A stretch of DNA of 64,000 nucleotides from Lacinutrix algicola (GCF_001418085.1 NZ_LIQH01000030.1:62001-126000), one strand, 5' to 3'; counted from the first letter of the stretch, positions 18,630 through 27,956 are shown. Program-made: numbers and translations. Notes: a model not told the origin generated them from the letters alone.

Positions 18630-18646
18630 AACCATCTTTTACAATT

Positions 18647-18801
18647 AAGCAGGAATAACCTCGAAAGTTGGGTTTTTATTCGTTTTCTATTATCTGCCTT
18701 TTTGTTTATACTTCAAAAAAAAGTAAGACTCTCTCACTATTTAATCTTTTGTCTAATAATTGGATAATAAATTACAGATATAAAGAAAATAAATATTAAA
18801 A
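18647..18801. pseudogene. Decayed duplicate of the rarA / rhomboid intergenic region
   Basis: Bases 18647-18678, read leftward, encode KNPTFEVIPA then a stop, matching [12 protein letters not shown] inside rarA (15374-15405). Bases from about 18690 to 18750 align to the region upstream of the rhomboid gene (about 15833-15905, with CTTC, CTCTCACTA and AATCTTTTG in the same order). Bases 18755-18801 align first to the sequence just before the rhomboid start and then to the sequence at its end. The order is that of the intact locus, with the bulk of rarA and all of the rhomboid gene deleted. Confidence 0.75.
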
Positions 18802-19535
18802 TTATAAACGTTGTCTCACCGCTTCATATAAAAAAGCACCACAAGCAACTGAAACGTTAAGTGATTCTATTTCACCAAGTAAAGGTAATTTAGCTTTAGC
18901 ATCTACAAGTTTTAATACCGAAGGATTTATACCACGACCTTCACTACCCATAATAATAGCACAAGGCTCTTTAAAAGAAACATCAAAAATAGTGTCGTCT
19001 GTTTTTTCTGTAGCTGCTACTACTTTTATGCCACAAGATTGCATATGAAACATGGCATCTTTAATATGGTCAACTTTACAAATTGGCACTTTAAATACAG
19101 CACCTGCACTTGTTTTTATAGTATCTCCATTAACTGGTGCTCCACCTTTTTTTGAATAATTATACCATGTACTCCTGTACATTCTGCGGTTCTAATTATA
19201 GCTCCAAAATTTCTAACATCACTAATTTGATCTAATAGAAGAAATAGGGGAGTAACACCACTTTCAATGGTTTTCTCTACTAAAGTATCTAAGTCGTGAA
19301 ATTCTATTGCAGAAATTTGTGCAACAACACCTTGGTGGTTATTTTTTGTTAATCTGTTAAGTTTTTCTACAGGTACGTAAGACGAGTTAATTCCTTTTCG
19401 TCTTAAAAGACCTTCTAATTCTGAAAACAGCTCTCCTTTTAGTCCTTTTTGTAAAAAAACTTTATCTATTGTTTCGTTTGCGTTTATAGCTTCAATAACA
19501 GCTCTTAAACCAAATATTTGTGTATTATCTTTCAT
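18802..19535 (-). pseudogene. rlmB: 23S rRNA (guanosine-2'-O)-methyltransferase RlmB, interrupted by a frameshift
   Basis: Two overlapping frames together give a complete TrmH/SpoU-family protein of about 244 residues. The first (19535 to about 19155) supplies the substrate-binding N-terminal domain (IFGLRAVIEAI) and the first part of the SPOUT domain (ISDVRNFGAIIRTAECTGVHGIII). The second (to 18802) supplies GGAPVNGDTIKTSAGAV, IIMGSEGRGI and LNVSVACGAFLYEA, the knotted SAM site. The break is at seven A residues: eight would join the halves as QKKGGAPV. The phase is CA-A-AAA-AAG, the classic -1 slippery heptamer, so a sequencing error, a true mutation and programmed frameshifting all remain possible. 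The enzyme normally methylates G2251 of 23S rRNA. Confidence 0.85.
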
Positions 19536-19547
19536 TGGTGTAAAGGT

Positions 19548-19581
19548 ATAAAAAAAGAGCCTGATATAAATCAGGCTCTTT
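19548..19581 (-). terminator. Strong rho-independent terminator of the SusC/SusD operon
   Basis: AAAGAGCCTGAT (19554-19565) pairs perfectly with ATCAGGCTCTTT (19570-19581) around ATAA. On the leftward strand it is followed by a run of seven T residues. It closes the four-gene leftward operon ending at 19617 and isolates it from rlmB. Confidence 0.85.
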
Positions 19582-19616
19582 AAAATAATTACTTGTATAA
19601 ATTTATAAAATATAAA

Positions 19617-20609
19617 TTATAGGCTATTTTTATGAGTAGTAATATATGCAGGTCTTTCAACAGTTGATCTGCTAGACCTTCCAGAAGCAATAACAACATC
19701 GTTATAATCTGAAAGTGTATAAATACCAGCATTAATATTAAGCTTAGCAACAACACCATTAAAACTTGCTGCAGCACTATCTGCATTAAAAGCTTGAGAT
19801 GCGTCTTGAACTATTTCCGCAGATAAAAGATCTTCTTTAGCAAAAGATGCAGTTACAGCAAAAGATGTAGTACTACCAAAACCAGCAAAACCGTTTTCAT
19901 ATAAATCGGTAAAGATGATATAATCTCCATCAGCTAATTGTCCTTCAGTTAATACTATTTGCTCAGGGCAAGCTCCTGTAGCAGCATCAAAAAGACCAAT
20001 CTCATTTGGCCATGGGTTAGCGATGTCAAATCCTGCAGCAGTAGCTAAGTAAATATCCATATCAGTATTTGCACAAACATCATAGTCAGTTCCAAATAAA
20101 TTTACAGGACCATTATCCCAACCAAATGTCATAGTAAAATTACTTACACTAGTTATAGTAACAGGAATAGTTATAGCATCATTAACAACAGAAGCAAATT
20201 GACCTCTGTTAGCAACAATTCTTAACGTTTTGTTTTCTACTCCTTCAGAAATATTATCTTGTAAAGCAGATATTTCAAAAGTTACAGAAGTTTGTAAAGC
20301 AGGTATAATTGCTTGAAAACCATTTGCTGGAGAATCAAAAGAATCAATATGCTCTAAATCTGAATCAAGTTCATCAAGTGCAGAATCACTAACTAATTCT
20401 ACTCTAAATTCACTATCAGCTGTAGTTGGCTTATCAATTGTAATTGTTACCATTTGTCCAGCTTCGCCTTCAACAAGAACTAAAGGAGTTGTTGTTGCCG
20501 TTGCTGTTGGTCTATTGTCTGCAATTTGATCTGTACCATCATAATCGTCACAAGAATTAAATGACGCTATGACAACACATAGACATAAAATTTTATTTAT
20601 TATTTTCAT
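19617..20609 (-). CDS. Surface lipoprotein of a SusCD operon
   Basis: This 330-residue protein opens with a lipoprotein signal (MKIINKILCLCVVIASFNSC, lipid-anchor Cys20) followed by acidic DDYDGTDQ, which fits the Bacteroidota surface-export signal. The next 130 residues look like an immunoglobulin-like beta sandwich with Calx-beta character (VLVEGEAGQMVTITIDKP ... EGVENKTLRIVANRGQF). A second domain contains DYDVCANTDMDIYL and LTEGQLADGDYIIFTDLYENG. It is the last gene of a susC-susD operon, 11 bases after the previous lipoprotein. Proteins in this place usually bind the substrate taken up by the receptor, but the ligand is not evident. Confidence 0.75.
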   Translation of the reverse strand: MKIINKILCLCVVIASFNSCDDYDGTDQIADNRPTATATTTPLVLVEGEAGQMVTITIDKPTTADSEFRVELVSDSALDELDSDLEHIDSFDSPANGFQAIIPALQTSVTFEISALQDNISEGVENKTLRIVANRGQFASVVNDAITIPVTITSVSNFTMTFGWDNGPVNLFGTDYDVCANTDMDIYLATAAGFDIANPWPNEIGLFDAATGACPEQIVLTEGQLADGDYIIFTDLYENGFAGFGSTTSFAVTASFAKEDLLSAEIVQDASQAFNADSAAASFNGVVAKLNINAGIYTLSDYNDVVIASGRSSRSTVERPAYITTHKNSL

Positions 20610-20620
20610 AGTTTTATTTT

Positions 20621-21463
20621 TTATAGTTTAGTATATACTGCAGTATAATATGTAGGCTCTCCGTCGAAAGTTACTGCGTAAGTAATTGTAAAGTTACCAC
20701 TTGCATCAACACTACCAGGGTTTTCTGTATATACTTGATTACTATAAGCTCCTTCAAAAAGACCTTGAGGTTCAACAGTTAAAACACCACATACATCAAC
20801 AAAAGTAAAACCTTGAGTTGCTGTATAATCACCTGCTGGCCAAAGACCAGTAGTTGTTGTTACAAATGTATTAACAGATGGAGAAAATAAAGTTTCAGTA
20901 CCATGATTGTATACAGAATTGTCATCTCTTGTTACTACAACACCGTAACTACTAGAATCTAATTCAGATTGACATCCAATAAAAGAAACAGTTACTGTTC
21001 TATTTAAATCAGATACAGTTGTACCTGCAGTAGATGTTTGCATTAAATCAATAACTAAAGTAGTTGCTTCTGTAGGACTAAAGTTTCCAGTGTTAACAGC
21101 TAATTGAAAGTTTGTAAACAAACCTCCTGCTGGTATTGTAAAAGAACCACTTGTGTCTAAGAAATCAAATTCATTTCCTTCAACAGCAGTACTTAAAGCT
21201 TCATTTATCTCATAAGTGATAACAACTCCGTTAGCAGGTGTTGAACCATCATTACCTCCTAAAAAGATAACTGGAATATCTCTAGTTATAGTTCCTAAAT
21301 CTTCGAAGTAGCTAAATCTAGTAGATGGCTCTTGGAAACCATAGATGTAGTCTCCTTCTCCAGCGTAAAGATAAGTTGATTCATCATCTTCTGAGCACGA
21401 TACCGATACTAATCCAATTAATGCAAAAAGGATTAGACTAAAAATTTTTTTACTTGTTTTCAT
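20621..21463 (-). CDS. Surface lipoprotein of a SusCD operon
   Basis: The 280-residue protein has a lipobox (LVSVSC, anchor Cys23) followed by SEDDES, the acidic surface-targeting pattern. An N-terminal beta-sandwich segment (VVITYEINEALSTAVEGNEFDF ... SGSFTIPAGGLFTNFQLAVNTG) resembles the DUF1735/BACON-like domains common in SusCD loci. The C-terminal part contains GDYTATQGFTFVDVCG and TYYTAVYTKL. It lies between susD (15-base gap) and the last lipoprotein (11-base gap), so all are co-transcribed. The function is presumably ligand binding at the cell surface; no catalytic residues are visible. Confidence 0.75.
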   Translation of the reverse strand: MKTSKKIFSLILFALIGLVSVSCSEDDESTYLYAGEGDYIYGFQEPSTRFSYFEDLGTITRDIPVIFLGGNDGSTPANGVVITYEINEALSTAVEGNEFDFLDTSGSFTIPAGGLFTNFQLAVNTGNFSPTEATTLVIDLMQTSTAGTTVSDLNRTVTVSFIGCQSELDSSSYGVVVTRDDNSVYNHGTETLFSPSVNTFVTTTTGLWPAGDYTATQGFTFVDVCGVLTVEPQGLFEGAYSNQVYTENPGSVDASGNFTITYAVTFDGEPTYYTAVYTKL

Positions 21464-21478
21464 AATTTTTCTTTTTTT

Positions 21479-22942
21479 TTATTCGTTCCAAAATACCTTA
21501 GTTGTATATGCTGAATTAGTATTTTGCGATGGAACATTTTGCGAATTACCAATTAATTCAGAACTAGGATAAAGTAGTCTAAAAGGTTTTGTACTTTGTT
21601 GAGCAGTAGTTGCTAATGGAATTACAGGGTAACCTGTTCTAGTGTAATCGATGTAAGATTCAATAGCATTTAATCCATTTGTAGCTAACCATTTTTGCGT
21701 CATGATAGTTTCAAGTTTATTAGTGCTAGCATCCCAACCTTGGTTAGAAGCAAGATAGTTTCCTATGTCTGCACCTAATAAAGTGAATGAAGCTTCAACA
21801 CCTGATTCAAATAGAGCTTTTGGATCTCCAGTTAAACTTAAGTTAAGAGCAGCTTCAGACTGTAAGAAATAACTTTCAGAAGCAGTCATCATGTAACCAT
21901 CTTGACTAGCAGATATTATAATTCCAGGGCCTAATATAGAAAGTGCAGAAGGAGTAGTTGGGTCAGAACTTACAGCTCCTTGTATAACACCACTGTAACT
22001 ACCATCTGAAGCTGGTGCATAAAGTCTTTCTCTTCTAGAGTCAGATACACCAGTTAAAGATCCATTTAAATACTTCATAGCATAATCACCTGCAACAACA
22101 AATTGTCTTGTAGTTGTAGCTATACCATCTGTTGTAAAGAATCTATCCCAGAAAGGATTTTGCTTATCTGTAGTAGCTTCATATCCAGGGTTAATTGTAA
22201 CATCAGTAGTTAAGAACTCAACTGAATTTAATGTTGCCATTTTAGAAGCTACATAAGTTTGAGAATCAGCAGAAGTTGCATCAGATTCTCTTACTAATAA
22301 CCTTAATTTTAAAGTGTTTGCAAAACGTTCCCATTGTGCCATATCACCACCAAAAACGATATCTGCATTCCCAGGATTACTTCCTGTACTAGCATTAATT
22401 AAAGTGATTGCTTCTTCTAAATTACTATATAAACTACGGTAGATAGTTAAATCATCGTCATAAGCAGGATATAAATTAGCTCCACCTAGCCAAGCTTGAG
22501 AATATGGTGCATCACCATATAAATCTACTATGTATTGCATGTAGAAAGTCTTTGCAATTAAAGCGATTGCTTTATGGTTGCTATATGCAGGATCCTCATT
22601 AGTAATAATGTTTTGGAAATTTGCAAGTCTAATGTAGGTATTATCCCATACAGTAGAATAAAAAGTATTGTCTATATCTAAAGAATATTCAGTTACAAAT
22701 CCACTAGAGAAAGAGTTAATGTTCGCTCCCCAGTTGTACATAAATACGTTACCCAGCTGATTAGTTGTAGCTGAATGACCATCGTATGCACGTTTTAATG
22801 CGCCAGCTAAAATCAAGTCCGGAGTTACAACACTTGCTGTAGCAGAATTTGGACTGTCATTTATGTCAAGGTACTCTTCACCACAAGAAAATACTGTGAT
22901 AAAGCCCAATGCTATTATAAATTTACTAATATGTTTTTTCAT
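21479..22942 (-). CDS. susD: SusD/RagB family substrate-binding lipoprotein
   Basis: This 487-residue lipoprotein has its signal and anchor in IALGFITVFSC, followed by GEEYLDINDSPN, a hallmark start of SusD-like proteins. Helical TPR-like segments follow, including AIALIAKTFYMQYIVDLYGDAPYSQAW (split around residue 135) and RFANTLKLRLLVRES. The C-terminal region ends in KVFWNE, as in many SusD homologues of the SusD-like 2 type. It would form the lid of the SusC transporter encoded 11 bases upstream. The substrate cannot be told: no glycoside hydrolase, peptidase or sulfatase is present in the operon. Confidence 0.92.
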   Translation of the reverse strand: MKKHISKFIIALGFITVFSCGEEYLDINDSPNSATASVVTPDLILAGALKRAYDGHSATTNQLGNVFMYNWGANINSFSSGFVTEYSLDIDNTFYSTVWDNTYIRLANFQNIITNEDPAYSNHKAIALIAKTFYMQYIVDLYGDAPYSQAWLGGANLYPAYDDDLTIYRSLYSNLEEAITLINASTGSNPGNADIVFGGDMAQWERFANTLKLRLLVRESDATSADSQTYVASKMATLNSVEFLTTDVTINPGYEATTDKQNPFWDRFFTTDGIATTTRQFVVAGDYAMKYLNGSLTGVSDSRRERLYAPASDGSYSGVIQGAVSSDPTTPSALSILGPGIIISASQDGYMMTASESYFLQSEAALNLSLTGDPKALFESGVEASFTLLGADIGNYLASNQGWDASTNKLETIMTQKWLATNGLNAIESYIDYTRTGYPVIPLATTAQQSTKPFRLLYPSSELIGNSQNVPSQNTNSAYTTKVFWNE

Positions 22943-22953
22943 TTTTCTTTTTT

Positions 22954-25900
22954 TTAAAATGTTAAGTTTACGTTAAACCCGTAGAATTTAGTAGAAGGAT
23001 ATTGCCCAATTGCAGCGAATCCTCCTGTAGCTACAGTAGAAGATTCTGGATCAGCGAAACCTTCGTTTCCTTCAGCTAATTTCACGAAAGGGTTTCTAGC
23101 TGTGATACCAAATTTAAGTTCTTCTAAAAACGTATTCTTTAAGTAATTCTGAGGGAAAGCATAAGATAATGAAAGCTCTCTTACTTTAAATGCAGTTGCA
23201 TCAACGATAAAGTTTTCAGTTGTTGTATAGTACTGCTCAGTATAATATGTAACGTAATCAGCATAAGATGTTCCTCCTGTTGGAACAGTTGTGTTAGCAA
23301 CATAAGTTCCTGGAGTAGTTTCGATTACAGAGTTAGGGAAAATAAATGGCCCTCTTCCGCTTTCTACTGATTCTTGTAAATAACCACTTCTCGCAAGTTC
23401 TGCTTTAGTTGCACTATAAAATTGGTGACCAGTTCTATAATCCATTACTGCAGATAAGTTGAAACCTTTATAATTAATACTTGTATTTAATCCTAAGATA
23501 TAATCAGGAGTTGTTTTACCTAATTCAACAAATTCTGAAGCTTTTTGAGGATTTCCATTAGAATTAATTATTACTCTTCCTTGGCTATCTCTATCATATC
23601 CTGTACCGTAAATTAAAGGAAACTCTTCTCCTTCGATTGCGAAGAATCCAATATCAGCATTAGATGCTACAGATAATCTACCTGTTTGATCTGTAATCTT
23701 ATCTACAATAGTTTTGTTAGTAGCATAAGAAACATTAACATCCCAATTTAATCCACCTTTAACTTTAGATTTAATAGGTGTAAATCCTAAATCAATCTCG
23801 TAACCATCAGTAGTTGTCTCACCAATGTTTATTGTTGCATTAGTAAGTCCTGAAGTATAAGAAGGATCTGTTCCTAAGATTTGATTTGTGTTTTTAGAAT
23901 TATAGTAAGAACCATCTAATGTAATACGGTTATTAAAGAACCCTAAGTTAATGTTTGCTTCTTGAGAATTAATGAATTGATTCTGTAATAAAGGATCAGT
24001 TTCAGATGTAGACTGTATAAAAGAGTTTTGACCATTGAATGGGAAACCGCTAGCTTGTACATATGTTGCATTTGTTTGGTATGCAGCAACATCAGCAGTA
24101 CCAACTTTTACAGCACTTAAACTAATTTTTGCGTAATTTAATACATCACCTTTTAAACCATCAAAAGCTTTTGTTGGGATGAAAGATAAACCAGCACTTG
24201 GGTAAAAGAAAGATCTGTTTTCTTTAGCTAATACAGATGTCCAGTCATTTCTACCAGTAATATTTACGTAAAGAAAATCTTTATATCCAAAATCTAAGTT
24301 AGCAAATACACCAATACCTCTTGATCTACTTTCACTGTTAGTAGTAATAGGTGTAGAAGAACCGTTAGAAAGATTGTATAATCCTGCTATTGTTAAATCT
24401 GTAACAGAAGAACTTTGAGTAAAGAATAAATTATCTGTAATGTTATTACCAACATTTGCTTTAAATGAAATATCATCAGTTAACATGTAATCGAAGTTTA
24501 CTAATATATCAGAATAAATATTTCTGAATCTGTTTTCTCCAACAGCATAGGTTGATTGTACGTTACGAGCGAATCCAGTAATGTCTTCGATGTAAGTAGG
24601 GTCATTGTAAGCATTTGTATAAGAAGAAGAATTTCTAGCCGCTGTACTAACGTTACCTCTATATACGAAATTAATGTTGTCATTAAGTTCATAACTTAAT
24701 TCAATAGTTGAGTTAAAACGATCTTCTCTAGCAAATGATCTAGCATTGTTTTGTACCCATGTTGGATTTAAGTAATATCCATTCCAGTGCCCTTCGTTAG
24801 TACCATTGTAAGCACCAAGTTGAACGTTAGTAGGAGTTTCTAATAAAGCTTCGTATAACGTAGCATCACCATCTGCTCCTGCATTCATAGCAATTTGCGT
24901 ATTAGAAGTAGTGTAAGTTACAGAACCTCCAACAGTTAATTTACCTAATTTCTTTCCTGCTTTTAAGTTAAAAGTGTTTCTTTTAAGTTCATCATTTTCA
25001 ACAATAAACTCAGTTCTTTGATCACTTCCAAAAAAGTTAATATAACCTTCATCTAAGTTACCACCAGAAAAACTTACACTATTTTGAAAAGTAGTACCAG
25101 TTTGAAAGAAGTCTTTAATGTTATCATTATTTCCTTCGTATACAAAGTTATTAAAAGTTCCATCTGCATTAGGTAAACCTACTGGCTGTGAACTTCCATC
25201 ATAAGCTGGTCCCCAAGCACCATTCTCATAAACATACTGTAAACCATTCCATCCTTGACCATAAGTAGTCTGTCTTTCTGGAATGAAAGCGACATCTTCT
25301 AATTGTACAGAAGATGATACAGTAACTTTAAATTTGTCACTTCCTCTATCTGAACCTTTTTTAGTTGTAACAATAATTACACCGTTACCACCTTGTTGTC
25401 CGTATAAAGCTGCACCGTTTGCACCTTTTATTACGTTTACAGATTCAATTAATTTAGGATCTAATGCTTGTAATAAACCTGCAGAAGAAACGGCGTTATC
25501 AATAACAATAAGCGCTTCGTTGTTTCCTGTTAAAGAACGTATACCTCTTAAAGTAATAGAGGTAGAAGAGTTAGCACCCGTGTTAGTTTGGCTAATTTGT
25601 AAACCAGAAACTTTTCCAGTTAAACTAGAAATTACATTTGGATTTTCTGCTTGAGTAAGCACCTCAGCTTTTACAACCTTATTAGATGTTGTAATTTCAT
25701 CTGGCTTTCTCTTAATACCTAATGCAGTAATTACAACTTCTTCTAATGCATTTTCTTGCATAATGAAGCTGATATTGCTTTCTGCACCTACTGTTTCTTC
25801 AACTGTGTTACCAACATAAGAGAATACAAGTACATCTCCTGTATTTGCTGAAATTGAATATTTACCGTCAAAATCTGTTGTAGTACCATTACTAGTACCT

Positions 25901-26040
25901 TTAACAAGAACATTTACTCCAGGTAACGGTAGATTGTCTCCATCGGAGATGGTACCTGAAATAGTTTTTCCTTGTGCGAACGTGAGTTGCACAACAAACG
26001 CTAGTAATAGCGTTAAAATTCCACTAAACTTTGTTTTCAT
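22954..26040 (-). CDS. susC: SusC/RagA family TonB-linked outer membrane transporter
   Basis: The 1,028-residue receptor begins with a signal peptide ending LTFAQ. A carboxypeptidase-regulatory-like domain follows (residues about 22-95, GTISDGDNLPLPGVNVLVKG), then the TonB-box-like ALEEVVITALG and a plug domain (about 110-235). The plug contains LTGKVSGLQI, TLRGIRSLTGNNEALIVID and ALYGQQGGNGVIIVTTKKG. A 22-strand barrel fills the rest and ends in the aromatic strand FYGFNVNLTF. It transports a nutrient, often an oligosaccharide or peptide, together with SusD. It is the first gene of a four-gene operon with its own promoter. Length is typical. Confidence 0.93.
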   Translation of the reverse strand: MKTKFSGILTLLLAFVVQLTFAQGKTISGTISDGDNLPLPGVNVLVKGTSNGTTTDFDGKYSISANTGDVLVFSYVGNTVEETVGAESNISFIMQENALEEVVITALGIKRKPDEITTSNKVVKAEVLTQAENPNVISSLTGKVSGLQISQTNTGANSSTSITLRGIRSLTGNNEALIVIDNAVSSAGLLQALDPKLIESVNVIKGANGAALYGQQGGNGVIIVTTKKGSDRGSDKFKVTVSSSVQLEDVAFIPERQTTYGQGWNGLQYVYENGAWGPAYDGSSQPVGLPNADGTFNNFVYEGNNDNIKDFFQTGTTFQNSVSFSGGNLDEGYINFFGSDQRTEFIVENDELKRNTFNLKAGKKLGKLTVGGSVTYTTSNTQIAMNAGADGDATLYEALLETPTNVQLGAYNGTNEGHWNGYYLNPTWVQNNARSFAREDRFNSTIELSYELNDNINFVYRGNVSTAARNSSSYTNAYNDPTYIEDITGFARNVQSTYAVGENRFRNIYSDILVNFDYMLTDDISFKANVGNNITDNLFFTQSSSVTDLTIAGLYNLSNGSSTPITTNSESRSRGIGVFANLDFGYKDFLYVNITGRNDWTSVLAKENRSFFYPSAGLSFIPTKAFDGLKGDVLNYAKISLSAVKVGTADVAAYQTNATYVQASGFPFNGQNSFIQSTSETDPLLQNQFINSQEANINLGFFNNRITLDGSYYNSKNTNQILGTDPSYTSGLTNATINIGETTTDGYEIDLGFTPIKSKVKGGLNWDVNVSYATNKTIVDKITDQTGRLSVASNADIGFFAIEGEEFPLIYGTGYDRDSQGRVIINSNGNPQKASEFVELGKTTPDYILGLNTSINYKGFNLSAVMDYRTGHQFYSATKAELARSGYLQESVESGRGPFIFPNSVIETTPGTYVANTTVPTGGTSYADYVTYYTEQYYTTTENFIVDATAFKVRELSLSYAFPQNYLKNTFLEELKFGITARNPFVKLAEGNEGFADPESSTVATGGFAAIGQYPSTKFYGFNVNLTF

Positions 26041-26068
26041 TTTATATTTTATTTGAATTAGTCTGTGT

Positions 26069-26099
26069 CAAAAATCATAATAAAAAGTTAATAAAACAA
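26069..26099 (-). promoter_or_regulatory. Candidate promoter of the SusCD operon
   Basis: Read leftward, TTG (26099-26097) is followed after 20 bases by GATTTTTG (26076-26069), which matches TAnnTTTG at seven of eight positions. The susC start is 29 bases further on. No regulator gene is linked. Confidence 0.45.
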
Positions 26100-26157
26100 T
26101 AATTAATGGTTAAAATTTCATTTTTTTTCAAAAAAAAGAATTTTTTAAGAGATAAAA

Positions 26158-27852
26158 CTAAAAAATCGATACTAAACTGATGTGAATTTTGCTGTTTGAA
26201 AACTTGAAGTTTTGTGCTTCTGTTTTTCCATTTGCGAAATTAAATTTTAGTAATCCCGCCTTTGTGTTCATTCCAAACCCAAAGCCAAAACCATATAGAT
26301 TTTCTTTTGTATTAGATATTTTGTTTTCAAAATTAGAGAAGTCTAATATTGTGTGTGCATATATGTTATTGCTTAAGTGGTACCTGTATTCTGTATTAAA
26401 TACTAGATATTTATTCGCTAAGATGCTGTTTTCTTGAAAACCTCTTATTGAGTTTATGCCACCAAAACTAAAGAGTTCATTTTCTAGATAAGTGTTAGAG
26501 TTTAGTAAGCAAGCTTTTAGTCTTGTGTAAAGACTGTTTTTATTATTTAAGTAAAAGCTGTGAAAGGCATCAATTTCTAGCTTTTTTTGTTTCTCGTTAT
26601 TTGTTTTTGTTTTACGTTTTCCAATAGCTAGTTCTAATGCTAAAAAACTCTTAGTTTGAAATAACGAGTTTAAGTTTTTCCTATTTTCAAAAACGTATTT
26701 TAGGTTATAAAAGTTCGTTTTATAATCTTGTATCTCAATATTAACTTCTTCTGTTAACAGGTTACTAGATTCAGTGCTTTCTAATCCTAAGAAAACTTTG
26801 TTTTTTGAATTTAATTGATAAAATATATTTGCTTTTTGATTGACAGATGTAAAAGAGCTGTCTCTTTTTAAGATTTTTAAAGTAAATTCAGTGCCAATTG
26901 GAGTTGAAAATATATAAGGCATATTTATTGTTGCCTCGAAATTCTTTTGTTCACTTTCGTCACTTTTGTATAGTAGGTTGAAAGTTTCTCCATAATTAAG
27001 ATTGTTGTTTAACTCTAGGTTTATATAGCCATTAAAATCGATTTTGTTTGTTTCTTCATTGGTGTTAAATCCTAAAAAACCATCAAAAGTATTACTTTGC
27101 TTTTTTTGTAAGTATATATATAAGGACGTCGAATCTTTTGTGAATAAAATTTCGGGTTCTTTGGTTTGTTGAGCAAAACGTACATTACCTAATGTATTTA
27201 ACTTGTTTTTTATTGTTTGAATATTGAATGTTTTTTCTGGTTTTATCTTTAGAAATCTTTTTAAATATGATGATGGAAATTTTCTATACCCTTTAATAAT
27301 GATTTTATCTAAACTTCGTTTTTTCTTGTCTTTTTCAATAATTAGTGTCGCTGCTAAAGTCTTTTTGTTTTTTATGGTTATTTCTGATAATTTAATTTTA
27401 GTGAATGGAAAACCATTATTAGCTAATTTTGTATTAATAAGCTCAAGTGTTTCTTGAATGTTTAGGAATGGTATTGTGAAATGGTTTTCTTGTTTTTTTT
27501 TAGAAATAGAATTTATTATGTTTTTGTTTATTTCTGAGGCATTATATTCTATTGTAATATTTTCATATTTAGAATTTAGTTCAAATTTTATTTGAAATGT
27601 ACTATCGTTTATTTTTGTGTTTGCAGAGTGAGTACTTTCAATATATCCATTTTTAATTATTAGTTGATGGATTGAATCTATCTCATTAGAAATAGAGTTA
27701 AAGTCAATGTGGTTTTTATTGTAGTCAAAATCATCAATGATTTCAGTTTCCAAACTAGTAGATCCAATAATTCTTAGATTTAAATTTTGAGCAAACAGTT
27801 CAGAATAAAAAAAACAGTAAAATAATATTATTAAGGTGGTGTATTTGTGCAC
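26158..27852 (-). CDS. Outer membrane protein of the Omp85 superfamily (BamA/TamA-like)
   Basis: The 564-residue protein starts with GTG at 27852. An in-frame stop lies two codons upstream and a clear signal peptide (LIILFYCFFYSELFAQ) follows, so no ATG start is available. About 200 residues of POTRA-like alpha/beta segments (KSLDKIIIKGYRKFPSSYLKRFL near 175-200) precede a 16-strand-type barrel. The family's lid-lock motif appears as GGINSIRGFQENS near residue 465, the VRGF/Y signature. The C-terminus ends in IHISLVSIF, with a terminal Phe. Such proteins insert or secrete outer membrane or surface proteins. It is monocistronic and short compared with BamA. The exact client is unknown. Confidence 0.82.
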   Translation of the reverse strand: MHKYTTLIILFYCFFYSELFAQNLNLRIIGSTSLETEIIDDFDYNKNHIDFNSISNEIDSIHQLIIKNGYIESTHSANTKINDSTFQIKFELNSKYENITIEYNASEINKNIINSISKKKQENHFTIPFLNIQETLELINTKLANNGFPFTKIKLSEITIKNKKTLAATLIIEKDKKKRSLDKIIIKGYRKFPSSYLKRFLKIKPEKTFNIQTIKNKLNTLGNVRFAQQTKEPEILFTKDSTSLYIYLQKKQSNTFDGFLGFNTNEETNKIDFNGYINLELNNNLNYGETFNLLYKSDESEQKNFEATINMPYIFSTPIGTEFTLKILKRDSSFTSVNQKANIFYQLNSKNKVFLGLESTESSNLLTEEVNIEIQDYKTNFYNLKYVFENRKNLNSLFQTKSFLALELAIGKRKTKTNNEKQKKLEIDAFHSFYLNNKNSLYTRLKACLLNSNTYLENELFSFGGINSIRGFQENSILANKYLVFNTEYRYHLSNNIYAHTILDFSNFENKISNTKENLYGFGFGFGMNTKAGLLKFNFANGKTEAQNFKFSNSKIHISLVSIF

Positions 27853-27956
27853 GATTTAAAACTGTTTTGTATAGCGTAAATCTAACGGAAAAACTAAACA
27901 TATAATATATCTAAATTGAGAAATTTAAAAAAGTATTGAAAATTAATCAATTAGGG

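Noticed and set aside
17004-18635. Insertion sequence between the duplicated rlmB copies
   Set aside because: The intervening gene is an arylsulfotransferase-like secreted protein, with no transposase, terminal inverted repeats or target-site duplication seen.
18802-19182. A separate 126-residue SpoU-like gene beginning MYRSTWYN
   Set aside because: Its first residues come from the out-of-frame part of rlmB; the rest is the C-terminal half of the same frameshifted gene.
25283-25654. 123-codon frame opposite susC
   Set aside because: It is a shadow of the strongly conserved plug-coding sequence, with no start-region signals or recognisable protein.
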